From the NCBI RefSeq assembly GCF_018736045.1, contig NZ_CP076132.1:3643501-3707500 (forward strand): 64,000 nt of DNA. The letters run 5' to 3'. The DNA is from Flammeovirga yaeyamensis (GTDB lineage: Bacteria > Bacteroidota > Bacteroidia > Cytophagales > Flammeovirgaceae). The position numbers were made by a program, and so were the translations under genes. Positions 17,598 through 26,356 of this stretch are shown in pieces. The stretch's first letter is position 1. Each line of letters starts with the position of its first letter. The notes under the pieces are model-generated. The model had not been told where the DNA came from, ran no database searches, and was given only the letters and a program-made list of their open reading frames with translations.

Positions 17598-18677
17598 ATG
17601 CTATCAAAACTTCAATCTTTTTATAATAAGCAAACTACTTTATCACAAATCTTATGTGTTTTACTATTACTAATTATAAATTCACGATTTGCTCCTACAT
17701 GGCACTATAAATACGACTTGGTGAACTACATTTATATCACTGTCGCATTCGCCTTCATTCATCATTTTTTGATTTATAAAGAGAATCAAAATTTAAAAAA
17801 GAGCATCATCATATTGCTCTCATGTATCTTCTTATTAGATCTAGGCGTACACCTTCAAAATGAATACTCCTATGTTAGATTAGACCAATTTAAAAACAAT
17901 ATCGGAGTAGGAATTAGTGATTTATTCGGTCGAATTTTGAAGTTCTTTATAAGACCGGGGATCATTGCTTATTTCCTTAACCTCAGTCTATTTGGTAGTA
18001 TATTTTATTTTATCAATACTATTAATTTCAAACCATTACTCGAAACTAAAAAACTATTAAGAGACGACCTTAAATTCGGTTATTTAGCCTATGCGTTAAG
18101 TATTGCTGTTGGTTTATTGTTTAGTTTAAGTATAAATATTGATGTGTATACTACTATGTTTGAAGATGAAGAAGTAATTCATCAAACAGTAATATATCAT
18201 AGTTTTTTATTGCTCACCATACCGTTTTTATCTTCTTTTGGTATTAAGTATCTAAGAAACATAGGATTTAGTCCATTCAAAAGTTTATTGAGCATCAGTC
18301 TTCTATCTCAATTACTGATTACAATATACTTTTTACTATTTGAGGAAAATAACGCTCAGACAGTAATATTTTCTGAGTTTTTTACCGGATTCATGGGGAG
18401 CCTCATTGGTCTAATGTTTATTGTATTCTTAACAAATAAATATAATTTCTATTTGGGAAGTTTAATCATTTATATAGGACTTAATTTTTATTATAAATAT
18501 TATGTCATTCAAAATGAATTACAAAGCAATAACACACTAGACATTAATAGCTTAACCACATTTTCTGGAGATATCTTTTTCTCATTTATTGCTGAAATTG
18601 CTATCTATTTTTTAGTAGGGAAATTATTAGAAAAATTTACTACCAATAATTCAATGGAGCTAAAAAGTAACTTATAA
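17598..18677 (+). CDS. Multi-pass membrane protein of unknown function
   Basis: This 359-residue protein has about eight to nine hydrophobic helices separated by short charged loops, for example LSQILCVLLLLIINSRF, YIYITVAFAFIHHFLIY and GYLAYALSIAVGLLFSLSI. No transporter signature, nucleotide-binding site or catalytic cluster is apparent. Base composition is more AT-rich than its neighbours and the codon use is loose, which may indicate a fast-evolving or acquired gene. It stands alone, with a terminator on each side. Confidence 0.75.
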   Translation: MLSKLQSFYNKQTTLSQILCVLLLLIINSRFAPTWHYKYDLVNYIYITVAFAFIHHFLIYKENQNLKKSIIILLSCIFLLDLGVHLQNEYSYVRLDQFKNNIGVGISDLFGRILKFFIRPGIIAYFLNLSLFGSIFYFINTINFKPLLETKKLLRDDLKFGYLAYALSIAVGLLFSLSINIDVYTTMFEDEEVIHQTVIYHSFLLLTIPFLSSFGIKYLRNIGFSPFKSLLSISLLSQLLITIYFLLFEENNAQTVIFSEFFTGFMGSLIGLMFIVFLTNKYNFYLGSLIIYIGLNFYYKYYVIQNELQSNNTLDINSLTTFSGDIFFSFIAEIAIYFLVGKLLEKFTTNNSMELKSNL

Positions 18678-18710
18678 ACTTTAATTCATGTTAGTTATAA
18701 TATTAGATTA

Positions 18711-18750
18711 AAAAATCATCCTACATTCAAAAGAATGTAGGATGATTTTA
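18711..18750. terminator. Bidirectional terminator
   Basis: The perfect stem ATCATCCTACATTC/GAATGTAGGATGAT has an AAAA loop, A-rich on the left and T-rich on the right. It serves both the plus-strand membrane gene and the minus-strand block ending at 18755. A close relative of the stem lies at 21392-21428. Confidence 0.9.
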
Positions 18751-18754
18751 TTTT

Positions 18755-18970
18755 TTATCTGGCAAAAACCCATCTAAAGAAAAAAGTATTCGTTTTCAGT
18801 TTTACGTAATGCAATATTTCCTTCTTATTCGAGTAATTTCCGATAGATGTATAAAAATCTTTTTTGATTTCCGATAAATCATACTCAAGATGATAATCTA
18901 TGATATAGGCACTTGCAAATAATGCAATTAAAGCCAGTAATTTTTTAAATCGATAAAACACTTTCCTCAT
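18755..18970 (-). CDS. Small membrane protein
   Basis: This is a protein of about 71 residues with one hydrophobic helix, LLALIALFASAYIIDY, near the N-terminus and a charged C-terminal half. I take the ATG at 18970; a GTG one codon earlier is equally possible. It begins within a few bases of the stop of the upstream small lipoprotein gene, so they share a transcript. No family is recognisable. The conserved spacing with its neighbour is the main evidence that it is real. Confidence 0.55.
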   Translation of the reverse strand: MRKVFYRFKKLLALIALFASAYIIDYHLEYDLSEIKKDFYTSIGNYSNKKEILHYVKLKTNTFFFRWVFAR

Positions 18971-18976
18971 CACTTC

Positions 18977-19243
18977 CTATTTTAGCTCACTATAGAGTTT
19001 CATAATCATAAATTCTGAGTAAACATCATGAATAATAAGAAATGAGTCCTTGTTATATCGATGATGCAATTCTTCTAAGGCTTCATGATTTGTTCTTAGA
19101 TATTCCTTTCTAAAATCATTGTAATTTGATGTGTTTTCTAATCTTTTTAAGGCCATAAAATCATCTAATTCATTGTGATTATCGCATGATATTGTGAAGA
19201 TGGAAAAGAGAACAAAAAAAGTGATAGATTTAAAGTAGTTCAT
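18977..19243 (-). CDS. Small lipoprotein of unknown function
   Basis: This 88-residue protein starts with a lysine-bearing hydrophobic signal ending in the lipobox F-T-I-S-C (Cys20), followed by a short Asn/Asp-rich stretch. The mature part of about 68 residues is charged and probably helical (LEELHHRYNKDSFLI). It lies between the S41 protease gene and the small membrane protein on the same strand. No catalytic motif is visible. Confidence 0.65.
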   Translation of the reverse strand: MNYFKSITFFVLFSIFTISCDNHNELDDFMALKRLENTSNYNDFRKEYLRTNHEALEELHHRYNKDSFLIIHDVYSEFMIMKLYSELK

Positions 19244-19323
19244 ATAAATTGAAGTTATTTATGCTAGCATAAGAGTTCACACCAATAAATTGATGTAAAC
19301 TCCTAATAGTATTTTCGAATTGA

Positions 19324-20325
19324 TTATTTATTTATTTCAAGAATAGCTCTTTCAATAATTTCATCTGTGTTCTTGTTATCCCAATTCATGTTCACTGAAA
19401 TTTCTACTGGAACACCTTGTTCAAACTCAGGACTTTTTTGAAGATTTAGTGTTTGAGAGATAGAGAATCGATACGTCCAACCATTAGGTAATTGTCCTCC
19501 ATTTGGAAGACCTAATCCACCCCCTGTAGTATCCCCCATTAAAATCATGTTAGGGATTGCTTTTGTCGCCAAAGAAGTAAACGATCCAGCACTAAAAGTA
19601 CCTCTATCAACTAATACAATTACTTTTTTGCCATAATAAGTGCCGGATGGAGATACACGAGTAGGTTCTATTTCGGTAAACTCATCATGTCCTGGGCCTG
19701 CTTTTGCTCTGGAATAGAATAATAAAGTTTCCTTATCCACAAAGTGACTTAAAATAGTGAAAGCATCGTTAATTACGCCTCCTCCGTTTTCTCTTAAATC
19801 AATAATTAATCCTTTGGTATTTTTATATCGATCTAACATGAAGTTCATGTTATCATGAGTAACTTTACCTGTAAACTCTGCAAATCGGATATAACCAATA
19901 TTGCCATTATCAATAAATGAGTGTTGAAAAGAACCTGAAGTATAGTAATTTCGAGGAAGATAATTATCCTCTATCAAACGCCAATCAAAATTATCTTGTG
20001 CATCATATTTAACGCCAAATCTTGACACATTAAAATCAGACACCAAGTTTGTATGATCATCTTTTAACTCTGATAACATATTTCCAAGGAGTGTGAAAAA
20101 AGCATCATCACTCATCTCTTCATTTACTTGAGGTTCGTAGACAGTTTTTATTGAATCCCAATCTATATTTTTCACTTCAAAATAAGCGTATTTTTCATTG
20201 GCTTGATCCCATAAATAATTAAAGTTTTCATGTTTCGACTGTGTCTCTAAATCATCATTAAAAATGAGTTTATTACAAGAAAAGAAAACAGGAATTAAGA
20301 ATATATATTTAATGATATTTTTCAT
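19324..20325 (-). CDS. S41-family C-terminal-processing-type protease, lipoprotein
   Basis: This S41 peptidase has about 333 residues when started at the ATG at 20325. That start gives a clean lipoprotein signal (MKNIIKYIFLIPVFFSC); an upstream ATG at 20349 would add eight residues and overlap the previous gene. The N-terminal domain (YLWDQANEKYAYF, ELKDDHTNL) is the typical helical cap. The core shows G-L-I-I-D-L-R-E-N-G-G-G and the nucleophile region GTFSAGSFTS, with the serine of F-S-A-G. It should degrade peptides or misfolded proteins at the membrane. It follows a beta-barrel gene. Confidence 0.88.
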   Translation of the reverse strand: MKNIIKYIFLIPVFFSCNKLIFNDDLETQSKHENFNYLWDQANEKYAYFEVKNIDWDSIKTVYEPQVNEEMSDDAFFTLLGNMLSELKDDHTNLVSDFNVSRFGVKYDAQDNFDWRLIEDNYLPRNYYTSGSFQHSFIDNGNIGYIRFAEFTGKVTHDNMNFMLDRYKNTKGLIIDLRENGGGVINDAFTILSHFVDKETLLFYSRAKAGPGHDEFTEIEPTRVSPSGTYYGKKVIVLVDRGTFSAGSFTSLATKAIPNMILMGDTTGGGLGLPNGGQLPNGWTYRFSISQTLNLQKSPEFEQGVPVEISVNMNWDNKNTDEIIERAILEINK

Positions 20326-20332
20326 GATTGAA

Positions 20333-21172
20333 TTATTTTTTAGTTCCAAATAAGAATGTTGCTTTTACAATGTTATTGGTCATACCAAATTGGTTATAAC
20401 TTCCACCAGATTTAAATCCATCCCATAGATAGGAGAACTTAATGGCATTTTTATTTTGAAGAAAAATGGTATAATCCAACTCTGTACTCATTCTGAAACC
20501 AGAAAAATATTTGGATTCATAATTACTAAAAGCCTTTGGTTCGTTAAGCACCGAAGAGGTATTTGTGTAAATATATCCGTTTCTGTAAGAGTTATTCATC
20601 ACCCCAATATTTAACCGAAGAGATAGTTCACGTTTTCTATTTGAATTATTTTTCTCTTTACTAAAATCTCTCGTTGCTTTGAAAGAAGCCATTAAAGATG
20701 AAAAATTTTCTAAGCCAACAGCATTATTCATAAACCCTGGGTTAGTACGGATATTCTGAGTAGAATTAAATAGACCACCTGCCATATAATTCATCTTACC
20801 CCTTGATATTGGATTTACTCTGAATAATCTCCCATAATGAAATCGAATAGATGTAATTTGACTCTCAAGGTTTAACTTACTTACATTTTCTGTTGTTTTC
20901 CCTGTTGATATATCTACCCCAATCTCCGTATCTCTGACATGATCACCTCTTCGATAACCTACAGAAAAATACTTCACAGCACCTCTGTAATATACAGGTG
21001 ATGTGGCTTCATCTCTAAATTTTATCTGATTTAAACCAGCTGAAAAATTTAAGTAAACAGGACGGGCTTTCTTCTGTTCTTTGATGGTTAATGTAGAATC
21101 GTTTGTTTGAGAGAGAACAAATAGTGGGCTTAAAAGAAAGAACACTATCAGATGAATGTTTCTAATATTCAT
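20333..21172 (-). CDS. Outer-membrane beta-barrel-like protein
   Basis: This 279-residue protein has a signal peptide (MNIRNIHLIVFFLLSPLFVLSQ, cleaved near 22) followed by alternating amphipathic strands: VYLNFSAGLNQIKF, VKYFSVGYRRG and SYLWDGFKSGGSYNQF. It ends in NIVKATFLFGTKK. This is the look of a small porin-like barrel. It is the first gene of a probable four-gene minus-strand unit with the S41 protease, the small lipoprotein and the small membrane protein. A link between barrel and protease, such as export or processing of one substrate, is inference. Confidence 0.7.
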   Translation of the reverse strand: MNIRNIHLIVFFLLSPLFVLSQTNDSTLTIKEQKKARPVYLNFSAGLNQIKFRDEATSPVYYRGAVKYFSVGYRRGDHVRDTEIGVDISTGKTTENVSKLNLESQITSIRFHYGRLFRVNPISRGKMNYMAGGLFNSTQNIRTNPGFMNNAVGLENFSSLMASFKATRDFSKEKNNSNRKRELSLRLNIGVMNNSYRNGYIYTNTSSVLNEPKAFSNYESKYFSGFRMSTELDYTIFLQNKNAIKFSYLWDGFKSGGSYNQFGMTNNIVKATFLFGTKK

Positions 21173-21548
21173 TATTTAATTTTTGATTGATATGAAATGA
21201 TTTAATTATCATATAGAAAATCAAAAAGTGGTGATGGCCAAAATCCAATGTTAACAACGTGTAACATAATTTTTACAAATGAATGTGAACTTCTGAGGGG
21301 ATTTCTTAATTCATACTAAATACAATTGATAATATGTTAATAGAAATCTTTTAACAATCATTCTATTTAATACACTAAAAAAGACCAACATAAAAAAATC
21401 ATCCTACACTCATAAGAATGAAGGATGACCTGATCTAATTCTATTAAAATTTAATCTTCTCCCTTCTATTCTTAGTTGGGAGATTTTTTTTGTTATTGAT
21501 GAAATTTGACACTGTTTATGTTTTCTGATTTGACACTAGTAGAAAACA
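21173..21548. other. 376-bp intergenic region with terminator and short direct repeat
   Basis: The region lies between the start of the beta-barrel gene and the end of the GntR gene, both on the minus strand. It holds the terminator at 21392-21428, a second weak hairpin TCTCCC/GGGAGA at about 21457-21486 next to a T/A run, and the direct repeat ATTTGACACT at 21504 and 21528. I see no ORF of note. The barrel gene's promoter should be at the 21173 side. Confidence 0.5.
21392..21428 (-). terminator. Terminator of the GntR/ABC operon
   Basis: On the minus strand, TCATCCTTCATTC pairs with GAGTGTAGGATGA (one mismatch, one wobble), with a TTAT loop and then seven T. It resembles the stem at 18711-18750. 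Confidence 0.7.
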
Positions 21549-21908
21549 CTAATTACTCTGTTGATCATATAAATTCGATAGTTCTTCGATGGAAATTCCC
21601 AATAAATTCATCTTCTTAAAGAAATTGGGGATATCGTTTTTCAAGAATTCAGTCTTAGAAAATTGCTGAACTACTTTGATGGCATCCTCTGAGATAAAAT
21701 ATCCAATGCCTCTTTTATTAAATATCACACCGTCGTCTTGTAACGCACTATACGAACGTGCGACTGTGTTGGGGTTGACCTCTAATTCTACTGCCATCTG
21801 GCGAACTGAAGGAATTTTATCTCCCTCAGTCCAATTACCTTTCAATACTTTTTCGCAAATGAGATCCATAATTTGAAGGTAGATGGCTTTGTTGTTATTG
21901 AATTCCAT
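21549..21908 (-). CDS. GntR-family regulator, YtrA type
   Basis: This 119-residue regulator has an N-terminal winged helix-turn-helix at residues 8-75, with the GntR signature KIPSVRQMAVELEVNPNTVARSYSALQDDGVI and the wing KRGIGYFI. Only a short helical tail follows. That short form is the YtrA subfamily, which typically represses an adjacent ABC transporter. Here the gene is last in an operon with the permease (2 bp gap) and ATPase, matching that arrangement. A paired inverted repeat next to the operon start is a likely operator. Confidence 0.92.
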   Translation of the reverse strand: MEFNNNKAIYLQIMDLICEKVLKGNWTEGDKIPSVRQMAVELEVNPNTVARSYSALQDDGVIFNKRGIGYFISEDAIKVVQQFSKTEFLKNDIPNFFKKMNLLGISIEELSNLYDQQSN

Positions 21909-21910
21909 AA

Positions 21911-22678
21911 CTACACCTCCGCTCTTTTAAATTTTAAATATGACACTATCCAAAGAACCAAAACTATAAAAAGACTTATACCATTTGAAATATATTGCCA
22001 TACACCATTTATTTGAGATCCATCCCAATGAAAGCTATGTGACATTCCCTCTCCTGCTAATGTTGCACCAACTGCCATTGCTATTAAAACACCTGTAATC
22101 GACAGCACTACAATGACAGTAAAACCAAGGATACACGTTTTTAAGAATGCATACTTTCTAAAAATAGCCGAACCAAAGAAGAAAAATGAATGTACACCTA
22201 CAAAAGATAAGAATACTGGTATGATCCCGTCTAAGCCTAATTCAAGTTGTATAGGCATGAATACCCCAATTTCGCCCCCGAATAATGACCAAACCAACAT
22301 TAAAGTATATTCCACAATAACGAATAACAATGTTAAGCCTAATGGAAATAAGACAGCTGTATTTAGGAAAGTAACTAAAAACTTCTCCTCTCTAGATGCA
22401 GGAAGAGATAAGTAATTAATCGCACCACCTTTGGTAGAAACTCTATGGAATGAGAAGCTCGTAATAATCGGAAATCCTAAAGTAAAAGCTACTCCATAAA
22501 GTCCTGCTAATGTTTTCTCACTAACTATTCCTGTGGGATCAGACAAACTAGCCATTGCACAAATAGCAGTAATAAATAATGCAAAACCAATGGCAGCTAA
22601 TATGATCGGATGTTTTAATAATGTAAGCTCGTATTTAAAAAGGTTTGTGACTCTCTGTAAATTTAATTTCGTTTCCAT
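21911..22678 (-). CDS. ABC transporter permease (ABC-2 type)
   Basis: This 255-residue integral membrane protein has six hydrophobic segments: ILAAIGFALFITAIC, AGLYGVAFTLGFPII, FLNTAVLFPLGLTLLFVIVEYTLMLVW, IIPVFLSFVGVHSFFFFG, CILGFTVIVVLSITGVLIAMAV and a final span near the C-terminus. The layout fits the ABC-2 export permeases that pair with YtrA-linked ATPases. The neighbouring genes overlap or nearly touch. It probably exports a peptide, antibiotic or lipid; the substrate is not evident. Confidence 0.85.
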   Translation of the reverse strand: METKLNLQRVTNLFKYELTLLKHPIILAAIGFALFITAICAMASLSDPTGIVSEKTLAGLYGVAFTLGFPIITSFSFHRVSTKGGAINYLSLPASREEKFLVTFLNTAVLFPLGLTLLFVIVEYTLMLVWSLFGGEIGVFMPIQLELGLDGIIPVFLSFVGVHSFFFFGSAIFRKYAFLKTCILGFTVIVVLSITGVLIAMAVGATLAGEGMSHSFHWDGSQINGVWQYISNGISLFIVLVLWIVSYLKFKRAEV

Positions 22679-22682
22679 GACA

Positions 22683-23531
22683 CTAGTTTTTAATTTGATG
22701 AGTTGGTAATGCTTCGTTCATTTTTGCTTTCTCTGTTAAGACAGCGTTGAACAATAATTCTAAGTTAATTCTGCTTGGTGCATCAGTATGGTTTATGGCC
22801 ACTACTTTGTCCTCTGCTACTCCATTTTCTGTGTAAATTATATCAGAAGCTTCTACTTTATCTGCAGTAGTAAATAATAATTTTTCACTGATTGTATCCA
22901 ACGTTTCGTTAAATACTACTTTACCTTTATCGACAATTACTATTGGATCAATTAAGCTTTCTAAGTCTCTCACTTGGTGAGTGGATATTAGAAACACCCT
23001 ATCGTCCGTCATATATTTGGCTACTAATTTTCTAAACTGACTTTTAGAAGGAATATCCAATCCGTTGGTCGGTTCATCCATCAACAACAAACGAGTATTT
23101 GATGCTAAACCGATAGAAATCAATACTTTCTTCTTCTGTCCGTAAGACATATTATTCATCTTCTGCTCCGCACTTAATCCAAACTCCGTAATCATTTCAA
23201 TAAAATGCTCTCGGTTGAATTTTGGGTAGAATGGTGCTAATACAGAAATATAGTCCGATACTGTCACATTAGGGAAAGTCATTTCTTCTGGAATAAAAAA
23301 GATCTCTCTTAAAAATTCTGCTGAACCGTGGTCTGCTTCATATCCTCCTACATTAATAGAACCACTGAAAGGTTTTTTCAAACCTGCGATTAACATTAAT
23401 AAGGTCGATTTACCTGCACCGTTCTCTCCTAATAGACCATATATATTTCCTTCTTTAAGATTTAAATCCAGTGCATCGTATAAGATGTTTCTTTTGTTAT
23501 ACCCGAAGGTTAATTGGTTTATGTCGATCAT
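22683..23531 (-). CDS. ABC transporter ATP-binding protein
   Basis: This 282-residue ATPase has Walker A GENGAGKST at residues 35-43, the Q-loop region at IFFIPEEMTF, the ABC signature M-S-Y-G-Q, Walker B LLLMDEPTNGLD and the switch His in STHQVRD. The C-terminal 70 residues are an accessory domain. It forms the cytoplasmic motor for the permease encoded four bases downstream. It is the first gene of the operon, so the operator just upstream would control all three genes. Confidence 0.93.
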   Translation of the reverse strand: MIDINQLTFGYNKRNILYDALDLNLKEGNIYGLLGENGAGKSTLLMLIAGLKKPFSGSINVGGYEADHGSAEFLREIFFIPEEMTFPNVTVSDYISVLAPFYPKFNREHFIEMITEFGLSAEQKMNNMSYGQKKKVLISIGLASNTRLLLMDEPTNGLDIPSKSQFRKLVAKYMTDDRVFLISTHQVRDLESLIDPIVIVDKGKVVFNETLDTISEKLLFTTADKVEASDIIYTENGVAEDKVVAINHTDAPSRINLELLFNAVLTEKAKMNEALPTHQIKN

Positions 23532-23544
23532 TTTATTATTGTTT

Positions 23545-23596
23545 TAGTGTATTAATCAACTATTACACTACAACATTAATTCATTAGTTGATTAAT
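23545..23596 (-). promoter_or_regulatory. Candidate YtrA-type operator (two interlocked inverted repeats)
   Basis: TAGTGTA at 23545-23551 pairs with TACACTA at 23564-23570 (12-base spacer). Overlapping this, ATTAATCAACTA at 23551-23562 is perfectly inverted as TAGTTGATTAAT at 23585-23596. The cluster begins 14 bp upstream of the ATPase start codon, where a repressor would block the operon. GTGTA/TACAC half-sites are typical of GntR/YtrA regulators. Confidence 0.55.
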
Positions 23597-23778
23597 TCCA
23601 AATTTTCCTTCAATTTTTTTTCATAAAGGGTAGATATTTAATGTCATTATCAGAATATTAGGTTATTTAGATATTTTAATTGGTGAATCTCGGATATACT
23701 TGAGATTCCCAAATATATCCTTTATATTGCGGGCTTAAGTGACTAATTATGTATCTACATAACATCACTTATAGTAAA

Positions 23779-23790
23779 GTAATCGATTAC
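23779..23790 (+). promoter_or_regulatory. Palindrome GTAATCGATTAC before rpoZ
   Basis: This perfect 12-bp palindrome ends 16 bp before the rpoZ start codon. It shares the AATCGATT core with the palindrome before fbp. Function is not established; it may be chance in AT-rich DNA. Confidence 0.3.
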
Positions 23791-23806
23791 AAATTAATAT
23801 ATATCC

Positions 23807-24115
23807 ATGCCGAACGCATCTCTAATCACTCGTGATTTAACGGATATGACGAAAGAGACTAAAAATATTTATGAGTCTATCGTTATTACTGGAAAACGTT
23901 CAAGACAAATCTCATCTAGATTAAAAGATGAGTTGAACGCTAAGTTATCTGAATTCGCTACTACAGTAGATAACCTTGAAGAAGTTCAAGAAAACCGTGA
24001 GCAAATTGAGATTTCTCGTTTCTACGAGCGTATGCCTAAGCCAACAACTCTTGCAACAGAGGAGTTGATCGAGGACAAAATCTTTTTCACAAAAGTAGAC
24101 GAGTCTAACTACTAG
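23807..24115 (+). CDS. rpoZ: RNA polymerase omega subunit (Rpb6-like)
   Basis: This 102-residue protein matches the Bacteroidota form of the omega subunit: ITRDL near the start, then NIYESIVITGKRSRQISSRLKDELNAKL, the RPB6/omega core that wraps the beta-prime C-terminus. It assists assembly of RNA polymerase. Position supports the call: it is followed by coaBC and a DUF4835 gene, the usual order in this phylum. A strong terminator separates it from coaBC. Confidence 0.85.
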   Translation: MPNASLITRDLTDMTKETKNIYESIVITGKRSRQISSRLKDELNAKLSEFATTVDNLEEVQENREQIEISRFYERMPKPTTLATEELIEDKIFFTKVDESNY

Positions 24116-24137
24116 AAAAGACTCTTCCTTTTGTTTT

Positions 24138-24184
24138 AAGAACTTCCTATACTATGAAAGTAGAATAGGAAGTTCTTTTTTTTT
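24138..24184 (+). terminator. Terminator of rpoZ
   Basis: The perfect 13-bp stem AAGAACTTCCTAT/ATAGGAAGTTCTT has a 14-base loop and is followed by a long T run. Confidence 0.92.
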
Positions 24185-24220
24185 ATTTATTTTTACTGCC
24201 GTTATAAATAAAAACTTCAA

Positions 24221-25429
24221 ATGAGCGATAAATTAAAAGGAAAAAAGATTCTGATTGGCGTAACAGGCGGTATTGCTGCCTATAAAATAGCTTTGCTAGT
24301 ACGCCTATTAAAGAAACAGAAAGCAGAAGTGCAAGTGTTAATGACCGAAGCAGCTAAACAGTTTATTACTCCGGTTACTCTTTCCACATTATCAGAAAAC
24401 CCTGTATTATCTACCTATGCCAACGAGGAGACCGGCGAATGGAACTCCCACGTTAAACTTGGCTTATGGGCAGATTTAATGATTATCGCTCCTGCAACAG
24501 CTAACACAATGGCTAAAATGGCCAACGGTATGTGCGACAATCTACTTATGGCTACTTACCTTTCAGCAAGATGCCCAGTGATGATCGCCCCTGCCATGGA
24601 TTTAGATATGTTCTTGCATCCATCAACTACCAGAAATATAGAAACACTTACTTCTTATGGACATGTCATTGTCGATGCAGAAGAAGGTGAACTAGCAAGC
24701 GGTCTTGTTGGAAAAGGAAGAATGGCAGAACCAGAACATATTGTAGAAGCTATCGAAAACTTCTTCACTCCATCTGAAAGCCTGCCTTTGTATGGGAAAA
24801 AAGCAGTGATTACTGCCGGACCAACTAAAGAAAGAATTGATCCTGTACGTTTTATCACCAATGGATCTACTGGTAAAATGGGCTATGCTATTGCAGAGGA
24901 ATTAAAGAATCAAGGTGCTGAAGTAACTTTGATTTCTGGCCCTGTATTACTAAATCCATCCAATAGAATCACAAAAATTGATGTGGAGAGTGCAGAAGAA
25001 ATGTACCATCAAGTAGACCAACATTTTGATGATGCCGACATATGTATTTTCACTGCAGCAGTAGCTGACTACACTCCTTCCGAAGTCTCTGATTCCAAAA
25101 TTAAAAAGAAAGAAGGCGATTTAGCCATCAACATGAAGCGTACTACTGATATTGCTAAAACAATGGGGTTACGTAAAAAACCACATCAAATTACAGTAGG
25201 TTTTGCTTTGGAAACGGATAATGAATTAGAACACGCTAAAGCGAAATTGACAAAGAAAAATGTTGATTTTGTAGTGCTCAATAGCTTAAAAGAAAAAGGA
25301 GCCGGTTTTGGCCACGACACGAATAAAGTCTATATTGTATCAGAAAAGGATGTCAAAGAATTGCCTTTGTTATCTAAGACTGAAGTGGCCACACATATTG
25401 TGGCAGAAATAATAGACATAAAAGGATAA
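24221..25429 (+). CDS. coaBC: Bifunctional phosphopantothenoylcysteine decarboxylase / phosphopantothenate-cysteine ligase
   Basis: This 402-residue bifunctional enzyme performs two steps of coenzyme A synthesis. The N-terminal flavoprotein decarboxylase domain shows GVTGGIAAYK, the SH.KL-type HVKLGLWAD and APAMD. The C-terminal ligase domain starts with TAGPTKERIDPVRFITNGSTGKMG and has AAVADY and KIKKK. Length is normal and all catalytic blocks are present. It lies in the rpoZ-coaBC-DUF4835 neighbourhood and is followed 22 bp later by the DUF4835 gene. Confidence 0.97.
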   Translation: MSDKLKGKKILIGVTGGIAAYKIALLVRLLKKQKAEVQVLMTEAAKQFITPVTLSTLSENPVLSTYANEETGEWNSHVKLGLWADLMIIAPATANTMAKMANGMCDNLLMATYLSARCPVMIAPAMDLDMFLHPSTTRNIETLTSYGHVIVDAEEGELASGLVGKGRMAEPEHIVEAIENFFTPSESLPLYGKKAVITAGPTKERIDPVRFITNGSTGKMGYAIAEELKNQGAEVTLISGPVLLNPSNRITKIDVESAEEMYHQVDQHFDDADICIFTAAVADYTPSEVSDSKIKKKEGDLAINMKRTTDIAKTMGLRKKPHQITVGFALETDNELEHAKAKLTKKNVDFVVLNSLKEKGAGFGHDTNKVYIVSEKDVKELPLLSKTEVATHIVAEIIDIKG

Positions 25430-25451
25430 ACTTTTCCTAACGATATATAAA

Positions 25452-26354
25452 ATGAAGCAAACCTTTATTTTTTTAAGCTTTTTACTCCTTCCTTTCATCG
25501 GTTTATCTCAAGAATTTAATCCGACAGTTACCGTAAATGGAGATAGGGTACAAACAAACGAAACTCAAGTTTTTACTGATCTACAGAACCAGCTTCAACA
25601 GTTTATGTTGAATCAAGAATGGACGGATGATCGCTTTGAGGACAATGAAAAAATTAAGCTAAACATACAGATCACCTTAGGTAATAACTCTGATGTACCA
25701 AGTCAGACGTATCAAGCAGATGTACAAATACAGGCTATTCGACCTGTTTATAATGCTTCTTACGAAACGACGATGCTTAATTTTATAGATCCAAAATGGT
25801 CATTTTCTTATAACAATTCGGATCGTTTAGTATATACAAGAGGTATATACACTACTGAGATTGTATCCTTATTAAGCTATTATGCCTATATCACATTAGG
25901 TATGGATTATGATTCTTTTGCTTTATTAGGAGGAAGTCCTTTTTACGAAAAAGCCTTAGAAATTGCCAACTATTCCGAACAAAACGGAAGACCGGGCTGG
26001 AGTGCTTTTGGCGATAAAAGAGATCGTTATTACTTAGCAAGAGATTTTATGGACCCTCAATTCGAGAACTTCCGTAAATTCTTGTACACCTACCACCGTT
26101 TAGGATTAGATATTTTTGGAGAATCTCCTGATGAAGCAAGAACTAATATCATTCAGGGCTTAAACGAATTGAAAGGTGTTCGTAGAGCTATTCCAATATC
26201 GGTCACTATGGATGTATTTTTTGCAGCCAAAGGAGCTGAAATTGCTAACATGTTTAGTAAAGCAACTAAAGAACAAGCCGACGAAGTAGGTAGAGTTTTA
26301 TTGGAGCTTGATCCTACACGAGCTCAGATTTACAAGAAACTTTTAACGCCTTAA
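25452..26354 (+). CDS. DUF4835 secreted protein
   Basis: This 300-residue exported protein has a signal peptide MKQTFIFLSFLLLPFIGLSQ. The mature part starts EFNPTVTVNGDRVQTNE and contains FTDLQNQLQQFMLNQEWTDDRF and the NLQITL-type strand, the pattern of DUF4835. That family is restricted to Bacteroidota and is almost always next to coaBC. Function is unknown; a periplasmic or envelope role follows from the signal. It is probably co-transcribed with coaBC. Confidence 0.85.
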   Translation: MKQTFIFLSFLLLPFIGLSQEFNPTVTVNGDRVQTNETQVFTDLQNQLQQFMLNQEWTDDRFEDNEKIKLNIQITLGNNSDVPSQTYQADVQIQAIRPVYNASYETTMLNFIDPKWSFSYNNSDRLVYTRGIYTTEIVSLLSYYAYITLGMDYDSFALLGGSPFYEKALEIANYSEQNGRPGWSAFGDKRDRYYLARDFMDPQFENFRKFLYTYHRLGLDIFGESPDEARTNIIQGLNELKGVRRAIPISVTMDVFFAAKGAEIANMFSKATKEQADEVGRVLLELDPTRAQIYKKLLTP

Positions 26355-26356
26355 AC

